A stretch of 64,000 nucleotides of DNA, from contig NC_080058.1 in NCBI RefSeq assembly GCF_026212465.1, forward strand, positions 6,883,001 to 6,947,000, written 5' to 3'. The position numbers and the translations under genes are program-made. Below, one piece after another: positions 53,501 to 64,000 of this stretch. The notes beneath the pieces are model-generated. The model was given only the letters and a program-made list of their open reading frames with translations, was not told the origin of the DNA and did no database searches. Positions within the stretch are counted from its first letter, which is position 1, and the number at the start of each line of letters is the position of its first letter. The stretch is from Amaranthus tricolor (Eukaryota > Streptophyta > Magnoliopsida > Caryophyllales > Amaranthaceae).

Positions 53501-55138
53501 CCTGATAGCCTATCAACAAAGAACCACAATGTGGGAAATTTTGCCCCACCACCCCCACCTCTGAAAAAGAATACTCTGGAATCAAGAGATAAGCAAGGTC
53601 CTGCAGTTGCTCGAGTTGAAGAGGACGACATCTTTATTGGTGACGGTGTAGATTATGAAGTCCCAAGCAAAGACATGAGTCAAAGTCCCATTTCCGAAGA
53701 CATGGAAGAGTCGCCTAGGAATAAGGATGGACCTTCCTATTTCAACGAACCTGTTTATGGTCCAGTGCCACCTTCTAATCCTTCTCAAGATTGGAACCAG
53801 GCTGTAAGTTCATTGGTTATGGTCGTTCGACTTGGACTTGCGATATTGGTTTCATGATTTCTGCTTGCGTTTCAGGGTCCTGGTCAAGTGTGGACCCCAC
53901 TGTTACATGAAACTTAAATTTTGGGTTTGGATCAAGATCCAGACCTAGGTCTACAAGGTCGGATCTAGATTTGTGACCAGACCCTAAAAAATATAAATTT
54001 CATAAGTGGATATTAAGGGTCTAAAATTAGACCCTTAAGGTCTAAGGTTCAAGGATCTATTGAAAATAATAATTAAATATAGATTTTTAAAAAGAGGGTC
54101 TAAGGGTAGGGTTCGGCTCGGTCCAAAAGTAGACCTTGACCCTTAAAATAGGGGTAGGGTCCAACAGGGTCTTGGACCCTTGCCCATCTCTAAATTTGTG
54201 AGATTCTGATGCTTTTCATGTTATGTGGTTCGTTTCAGAATGTCTATGATGCTGCTTTACAAACTCAAGCTCTAGGTGGGGCATATCATGGGGAGTGGCA
54301 GGACTACCAATATTCTGATCAGTTAGCATATCACGATCAGTATGCTGATCAGTATCTCCAACAGATGCATGCTTATGACATGCAGGCAAATGAAAATGTC
54401 CTTCAAGATCCTAGTATCATGACTCAAGAAGAGAAGGACCGAGGATTGGGGTCAGTGTTTAAGCGGGATGATCAAAGACTTCAACAATTGAGGGAGAAAG
54501 ATGCTCGGGAAAAGGATCCCAACTTCATATCTGAAAGTTATTCTGAATGTTACCCTGGTTATCAAGAGTACAATCATGAGATCGTAGACAGTGATGACGA
54601 AGGCGACTTATCAAAAATGGATATGGGCAGTCGTGTAAGCGCTCTTTCGTTTTTCTCATTCCTTTCTGCCTATGTAGCATACTATTAACATGTCTTCTGT
54701 ATGGAGTAATATGTGTTTATTTCAGATTTGCTATCATCTCTAGAGCTTTGTTGTCATGATCTTGAACAAATCACAGCTTAGTTTCCCTGCTGCCTGATCA
54801 TGAAGTATTTTCCTATGGCAGCATTGTGATAGCTATGCTTATTATTATGTTCAATTGCTTGATAGGCCAAAGGTCGACTTCATCGTTGGGATTTTGAGAC
54901 GGAGGAGGAGTGGGCCCAGTACAACGAGCAAAAGGAAGCAATGCCGAAAGCTGCTTTTCAGTTTGGTGTAAAGATGCAAGATGGGCGAAAAACACGGAAG
55001 AACAAGGACCAAAAGCTCAACAATGATCTTCACAAGATTAACAAGATCATTGCTCGGAAAAAAGGGGAGAAGGGAGAGAATCCTGATAGTTCAACTTTTG
55101 ATGATGCACAGCCTGCAGGAAAAAAGCTTCGCGTATGA
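44569..55138 (+). CDS. SMU2: SMU2/RED splicing factor, first exon not found
   Basis: Eleven exons: 44569-44706, 44790-44839, 45211-45325, 46383-46431, 46541-46630, 50677-50745, 50971-51094, 53448-53803, 54239-54634, 54866-55138 (ten) plus the missing first. They join in frame to about 552 residues. Conserved parts are PKYRDRAKERREDQNPDYEP, HTHLVKGLDYALLHKVRSE, SVYQWLVKPQSVIKTNEMFL, VNVDGSVLDRIAKIMSYLRL, KVLKKKKKEKE, SPISEDMEESPR, EEKDRGLGSVFKRDDQRLQQ, SESYSECYPGYQEYNHEIV and KAAFQFGVKMQDGRKTRK. This is the RED_N/RED_C family. SMU2/RED partners SMU1 in the spliceosomal B complex and affects splice-site choice in the nucleus. The first recognisable exon starts in phase with two bases owed by an upstream exon, which in relatives encodes a short basic N-terminus. 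No such exon is visible in the preceding kilobases. Two introns are 4.0 and 2.4 kb. Confidence 0.92.
46631..49049. other. Large SMU2 intron, repeat-derived sequence
   Basis: This is the first part of the 4.0-kb intron. Segments at 47180-47360 and 47735-48390 are rich in aaacc/ggttt motifs in both orientations, as in decayed hAT or LTR ends, but I could not define an element. There is no coding sequence. Confidence 0.4.
48405..48600. repeat. Purine-rich low-complexity tract
   Basis: Nearly pure A/G on the plus strand with irregular repeats of gaggag, gagaaag and ggatgcaaagag. It lies in the large SMU2 intron. The open frame on the opposite strand (S/P/F-rich) is a composition artefact. Confidence 0.7.
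49060..49619 (+). mobile_element. Retroposed transcript-like insertion
   Basis: A 560-bp insert bounded by the perfect 10-bp duplication aagaattggt (49050-49059 and 49620-49629) and ending in an A-rich tail (aaaaataaaaaaa). Its 5' part looks like a plant mRNA leader (ttcttcttctctcttctctc, then aaaaaaccctagcctcc). A start-like atggcgtcatcg lies at about 49353. No protein domain was recognised. It may be a processed pseudogene or a Sadhu-like or LINE-derived non-autonomous retroposon. Confidence 0.65.
50020..50195. repeat. SINE-like repeat, diverged copy 1
   Basis: Contains taaatcatgtgcacttctta and gaaagccacttaatgacatt, both echoed in the copy at 50785-50915. It is non-coding and lies within the large SMU2 intron. 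Confidence 0.45.
50785..50915. repeat. SINE-like repeat, copy 2
   Basis: Contains gggtaaggttgcgtacatac followed by acaaaccctatcctaggtag and gagccacttaatggcatt, sequences common in plant Au/TS-type tRNA-derived SINEs. It lies in the short intron after SMU2 exon 50677-50745. Family naming is from memory. Confidence 0.5.
51095..53447. other. SMU2 intron, no feature recognised
   Basis: A 2.35-kb intron, AT-rich, with no recognisable coding sequence, RNA gene or complete transposon. Confidence 0.5.
53930..54192. mobile_element. hAT-type MITE, left end unclear, in SMU2 intron
   Basis: Dense gggtc/gaccc and agaccc/gggtct motifs, with a right end ggacccttgcccatctcta that resembles the terminal repeat of the hAT at 2953-4932. 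The matching left end is not visible, so the copy seems truncated. It sits just upstream of the acceptor at 54238. Confidence 0.55.
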
Positions 55139-55379
55139 AGTTAGCAGCTATTCATTTCTGTTATCGATTGCTGTTATATGAATTTTTCATGTAGGATCGT
55201 TCTTGTAGGATTATGAAGCATACTAGTATCTATATAAAATGTATTTTATCTTAAACTTTGTGCACTTTTTGACTTATACTTGTGCTTTTCTCAAGCTTTT
55301 ACAATTTAGATTGTGAATTTGTGATAGCAATAATATCATTATCATCGTATTCAGTATATTGTGTCTATAGAAATTATGA

Positions 55380-55465
55380 ACAGTGTCTGTGGAGGAAAGA
55401 AAAATGACAACCCATATCCATAAAGAGGATGCAGTCAAAGAGTTTTTCGGCTCCAGAAAAATTCT
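55380..55465 (-). mobile_element. RTE LINE 3' fragment
   Basis: The segment acaacccatatccataaaga, then ggatgcagtcaaagag and ttcggctccaga, is a diverged match to the RTE 3' end (gcagcaactcatacccataa ... cccggctcgaga). Confidence 0.5.
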
Positions 55466-55644
55466 CAGAAAAAAAATTCCTGTATGAGCAATAATATATT
55501 GTTGGAAAATGAACTGTTAAGCATCCGCTTTAAAATTATGCTTTTTAAGAGCCGGATTTAGTATCGGCAAACACGAGTATTACAAAGAAAGGAACCAAAA
55601 TAGTGAAAGTTGAGCATTTCTCACTTTAATTATTTTTGTTTTGG

Positions 55645-55700
55645 AACTGTTGTAAGAGATTGTCTCTTTGAAAGATGACCCTTTTATGAGCAGTTTATTT
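55645..55700. repeat. Fragment of the gagacggtctct MITE family
   Basis: The left end only: ttgtaagagattgtctcttt followed by gaaagatgac. No interior or right end follows. Confidence 0.45.
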
Positions 55701-56021
55701 TTGTAGTTGGGTCAAAAGGCTCGACCTAAATTCATTTATTTTGGGTTAGGTTAAGATCGGATTAACTTTTGACAGAACTATACAATACTCATTTAGTTAT
55801 TTACTTTTTTATCCCTTTAAATTTACACTATAAGACTCAAATTTATGAGAAACAAAGAATAATGTTTAACTCGACATTTGAAATGCACAAATTCTTGTGA
55901 GAGACCATCTCTAGTAGGGCCGAATCATTATATACTTTTTAAAATATTATAAGTAGGCATTAAGAATGATGTAAGTAAACATTTAAGATATTAAAAGTAG
56001 GCATTAAGAATACAGTAAATA

Positions 56022-57937
56022 TCATCATCATCATCATCCTACCCAATGTATCCCACTCATAAAAAAACTATGGACGGGGTCTAGGGAGGGAAGGATGGCA
56101 GCAACTCATACCCATAAAGGAGAGCGCGGCCAAAGGAGTCCCCGGCTCGAGAAAGATAGGAGACGTAGCTACACGGGAAAGATAAAAAAAATAAAAAAAT
56201 AAATTAAAAAAGATAAAAAAATAAAAATGCATATAAATAAGATAAATAAGTAGAACCAACTACAAAAAGAGAACAAAAACTAATAATAAAAGAAACGAGA
56301 GAAGCAAGATGACAAGAACACCAGAAGGTAATCTAAGAGGACAATCAATAGTCTAAAACATGGATATAGCGCCTCCAACTACCCCTATCCCTAGTTAGGC
56401 CCTCAGAGAGGTTTAACTCATGTAAGTCAACTTTTATTTGCTCATCCCAGGTTCTCCTGGGTCTTCCTCGACCCCTCTTACCCTCTACTATAATGCTTTC
56501 TACCCTTCTCACAGGGGCTATGAAAGTATTTCTCTGCACATGTCCAAACCACCTTAATCTATTTTCGCGCATTTTTCCAGAAATAGGGGCTACCCCTAGT
56601 TTGTCCCTAAGCTCTTAGTTTCTAATACGATCCATCAACGTGTGCCCACACATCCACCTCAACATACGTATTTTTGTAACTTCCATCTTATGTTCAAAAA
56701 TCTTCTTTACAAGCCAACATTCGCTCCCATATAATAGGGCAGGTCTGATTGTCGCCCAGTAAAAATTTCCTTTTAACTTGCTTGGGACTTTCCTATCACA
56801 TAGCAGCGTGGTGGCTGCTCACCACTTGAGCCAACCCGCTTGTATATGATGATTTACATCTCCGTCAATCTCCCCATCCCTTTGAATGATCGATCCCAAA
56901 TACTTGTACTTGGTCGTACTTTTAATAACTGCTTCATCAATGGACACCTCTGGTTCTCCTACCTGTGATGTCCCACTAAATTCACAACGCAAATACTCGA
57001 TCTTTGTACGACTAATGCATAACCATTTACCTTCTAAAGCTTCCCTTCACTCATCCAATTTATTAATAACCTCCTCTCTAGTTTCTGCTACCAACACTAT
57101 GTCGTCAGCGAATAGCATGCACCACGGTACCGTCTCCTAAATAGATTTAGAAATCTCATCCATAATGACAATAAAAATGAAAGGGCTTAGTGCCGATCCC
57201 TAGTGTAGTCCCACTTTAACCAGAAAAAGGCTCTGTTATCCCCACCGGTGTTTAAATGTTAGTCGAAACTCTGTCATACATGTCCCGTATAGCCTCAATG
57301 TACACTGAAAAATACCTCTAGCCTTGAGGCTATTCCAGATGACATGACATGTCGGTATGCTATCATACGCTTTCTCCAAGTCAATGAACACCATATGCAG
57401 ATCCTTCTTTCGCTCCCTATATTTCTCCATTAGTCTCCTCAAAACATGAATTGCCTCAATGGTTGACCTTCTTGGCATAAAACCAAATTGGTTCTCTCTA
57501 ATCACTATTTCCTGTTTAATTCTTTCCTCTATCACTCTTTCTCACAATTTCATTGTGTGGCTTAGAAGTTTGATACCTCTATAATTGCTGCATACTTGCG
57601 TATCGCCTTTGTTCTTAAATAGAGGTACTACTGTGCTATTCCTCCATTATTCTGGCATCTTATGTGTCCTCAAAATAATATTAAAGAGGTTAGTCAGCCA
57701 ACGAATGCCTTCTTCTCCTAAACCCCTCCATACCTTAATCGGGATGTTATCTGGTCCGACTGCCTTTGTTCTCCCCATCTTTTTGAGAGCTTATCGTACT
57801 TTTCCTGTGGTAATATCACTTGTTGACCCATATTCCAGTGGTCTTTCGACGTCAAAAAATTGATTATCCGCTTCCTTTAGCCCCCTAGACTCACTCTCTT
57901 TTCAATCCTATCCTTCTCTTCCGTGCATGCCATAAGG
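56022..57937 (-). mobile_element. RTE-type LINE, 5'-truncated
   Basis: Bounded by the perfect 12-bp duplication atacagtaaata (56010-56021 and 57938-57949). On the minus strand it ends in a short (gat)n repeat rather than poly(A), typical of RTE elements. The remaining body covers the reverse transcriptase and the C-terminal domain; the endonuclease part is gone. Good sequence preservation and the perfect duplication argue for a recent insertion. Confidence 0.9.
56345..57935 (-). pseudogene. RTE LINE reverse transcriptase, broken frame
   Basis: Minus-strand reading shows reverse transcriptase blocks: [20 protein letters not shown] and [12 protein letters not shown] (57240-57480), and the catalytic box FADDIVLVAET (57085-57115). 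Next come KYKYLGSIIQRDGEID (near 56870-56920) and GSECWLVKK. The final conserved C-terminal segment is ENRLRWFGHVQRN with GKRGRGRPRRTWDEQIKVDL (56400-56570). Several stops and frame changes interrupt it. The polymerase Asp residues are still visible. Confidence 0.88.
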
Positions 57938-58045
57938 ATACAGTAAATAAATATTAAGAATAATTTAAGTAGACATTAAAAATACGGTAAGTATGCATTA
58001 ATCTTTAATAGGCTGGGCTTGAAATATTAAAGTTGACAAATGGTG

Positions 58046-58410
58046 AAATTTTGAAATCAATAAGTGAAAAAATAAAAAAAATTTAACAAAATAATTTAAG
58101 TTTCAAACTTATTCCAAAAGCAAGCGTGAAGTTTCAAAACCTGAAGTTTGAGGCTATTCGCAGTTGCAGCTCAAAAAAGACAAAACAACAGTTTGCTGTT
58201 ACTAACAGCGAACAACTAAAGTGTTAGGTCAAAACAGGACACTGTAGCTGTTCGCTGTTAATAATAGCGAACAACTGTTTTGTCTTTTTTGACCAGTGAA
58301 CAGCCACAAATCTCATATTTAGAAATTTTACACTTACTTTTGAAATAAATTTGAAACTTAGATTATTTTGTTAATTTTTTTTATTTTTTCACCTATTGAT
58401 TCAAATTTTT
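58046..58410. mobile_element. MULE-type MITE with central palindromes
   Basis: Perfect 10-bp duplication acaaatggtg (58036-58045 and 58411-58420). The arms of about 110 bp are reverse complements: aaattttgaaatcaataagt on the left and, inverted, aaaaatttgaatcaataggt on the right. The centre has gctgttactaacagcgaac and ttcgctgttaataatagcga, short near-perfect palindromes. It ends about 370 bp before the CDC5 ATG, in its promoter region. Confidence 0.88.
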
Positions 58411-58777
58411 ACAAATGGTGTCATAACTCCTTAATGGGCTTTAACAAAACACAGTAATTCTTGTCAAAACAGGCCATTAGTGTCCCAAAAAATATTGGGT
58501 CCATTTGTAATAGAGAAAAAAAATCTGAAACTACAGTCTTACAACTTACAAGCTTGCTCTTTCCTTTCCTCTTCTCCGTAATCTTTCATATATCTACCTC
58601 TTAACCCGCCATTGCCGTCAATTTTCAAGCTTGTAAACCCTAATTTTCTTGGGGTTCACTCTAAATTGCTACAATAAGTGAGAAATAAGAAGGAAGAAAA
58701 GAATCACTGCTTAGATACCAACCGAATTTTGTTATCCATAACAAATACCCTAAAAACACATTTAGTTTGCGTTTTAA

Positions 58778-63032
<4,255 letters not shown>

Positions 63033-64000
63033 GTAATGTTTGTTCTGATGGAATGAGTTTATTATTTTTGTGTTCTCAATTAATTGTTTTAGGGTGTTTA
63101 ATTGTATCTCGGGGGGTAGGAGGAAAACTGAGTAGAGTCAGTATAGACTAGAGAGCTACTGTTGTCCTTTTTTGAGTGCGAATAAGTTGTTTTTAGCAAC
63201 TTCAAAATTTTCCTCTCAAACTTCATGCATCATATATCCACACACAGCACATTATTGAGCCATGTCCCACGAGTTAGACTAAGCTTAAAAGTAGCTCAAT
63301 ATCATGAACCGTGACAGTGATTTTCTCAATACAGTGCACATACCAAACAAAATTGATGACCTTAGCTTTAAAAGTGCGAATCTCCCTAAGGCACAAAGTT
63401 GTCCCCAAAGCCTAAGCTCTTGGTGTGATAGACGAAAGTGCTATCCTTTGGGTTTGATGTGCCTCAAAATTCAGAAAAACATAATTGTAAACCCCGTCAA
63501 GATAGCCCAGATAATACTCATAAGAAAAATAGAAATCAAGAAGAGAAATTAAGGAGAAGAGAAGAGAGAACATAGTGCTCGCATCAATGCTTTCTTCTGT
63601 GGCTAAGACAAAAAGGCACTGTACGGCTCCCTAAGGAGCTCCTCCAGGCTCTATAAGCAGCTCGCCTAACCCTATCAAGGTGTCTAGCTGATCACCCGAC
63701 CAAGGGACTCTTAGGTGAGCCTTTGGAAACTGAAGCTTTCTTAACAGTAATAATGTTCAAGAAATAGCTCTGTTTCACATCAAGAGTCTTGGCAGATTAC
63801 CTTATACAATTTTACGAGTATTTGGTGAACTTGTTATTTTAGAATACTGACATTTTTACTGGCGATCTCACACGCATTGATTTATTTTTTGTTCATGTAG
63901 TTGATCCCATAGCCACTCTAAGTCTAAAATTTAAGGGCTATGGCATTAGAATAAAGATTGTACTACAGGGTTAAATGGGATAAAATCCTATATTTGAATG
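63033..64000. other. CDC5 intron 3 (incomplete)
   Basis: Intron sequence to the end of the window. A GC-richer stretch at 63310-63760 with caaggtg/gcctaag-type motifs is probably a decayed repeat. The frame at 63304-63552 has no recognisable domain. Confidence 0.5.

Larger units (their letters stand above)
55888..58031. mobile_element. gagacggtctct-family MITE split by an RTE LINE
   Basis: The left half (55888-56021) has attcttgtgagagaccatct and internal aagtaggcattaagaat units. The right half (57938-58031) continues the units and the terminal gcttgaaata. The LINE at 56022-57937 lies between them. The right terminal gtctct repeat is missing, and the sequence meets the MULE-type MITE at 58036. 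Confidence 0.75.

Noticed and set aside
53876..53917. Extra SMU2 exon reading GPGQVWTPLLHE after a tttcag site
   Set aside because: The flanking exons 53448-53803 and 54239-54634 already join in phase 0 as in related proteins, and no donor follows in a sensible place.
57585..57863. Plus-strand frames across the RTE LINE (for example 56886-57140 and 57585-57863)
   Set aside because: They are antisense to the reverse transcriptase on the minus strand.

Overview
This is nuclear DNA of a flowering plant, most likely a eudicot; I cannot name the species. The evidence is the AT-rich composition, genes broken by GT-AG introns, plant-specific protein families (a CASP-like membrane protein, plant forms of SMU2/RED and CDC5), telo-box sequence before a ribosomal-protein gene, and a dense plant-type transposon load (hAT, Mutator-like, Stowaway-like, TRIM, Copia, RTE LINE). 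There is no prokaryotic, organellar or CRISPR content.

Layout. Positions 1-14.6 kb hold no convincing cellular gene. They are a transposon graveyard with a hAT element (2953-4932) nested in a palindromic MITE, a second hAT-like element (5308-7831) that contains a large foldback structure with tandem units, and a long TA microsatellite. Positions 14.7-18.7 kb carry a two-exon gene for a very acidic E/V/K-rich, neurofilament-like protein with a coding 108-bp minisatellite. Positions 22.5-25.9 kb carry a three-exon CASP-like (CASPL2A-type) gene whose introns are full of repeats. RPL31 (eL31) follows at 27.6-29.5 kb, and a seven-exon gene for a four-helix plant membrane protein lies on the minus strand at 31.3-33.9 kb.

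From 34.0 to 37.6 kb are a Mutator-like element with conspicuous palindromes and a clean 9-bp target duplication, a broken GRF-zinc-finger gene and a MULE transposase fragment. From 37.7 to 41.5 kb a second copy of the segment 25.3-28.7 kb appears in direct orientation. It contains only the last exon of the CASP-like gene and only the first coding exon of RPL31, and a 440-bp MULE-type MITE has since inserted into it. A decayed Copia gag region follows (42.7-44.1 kb).

The last third carries two spliceosome genes on the plus strand: SMU2/RED (44.6-55.1 kb, first coding exon not found) and CDC5 (58.8 kb to beyond the window end). Between them an RTE LINE has inserted into a MITE, next to another palindrome-bearing MULE-type MITE.

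The most interesting possibility is that the RPL31 duplicate exon upstream of SMU2 ends in exactly the splice phase needed by the first recognisable SMU2 exon, while SMU2's own first exon was not found. This suggests, but does not prove, an exon-capture or chimeric transcript. A second theme is that three Mutator-type elements share an architecture of internal perfect palindromes.
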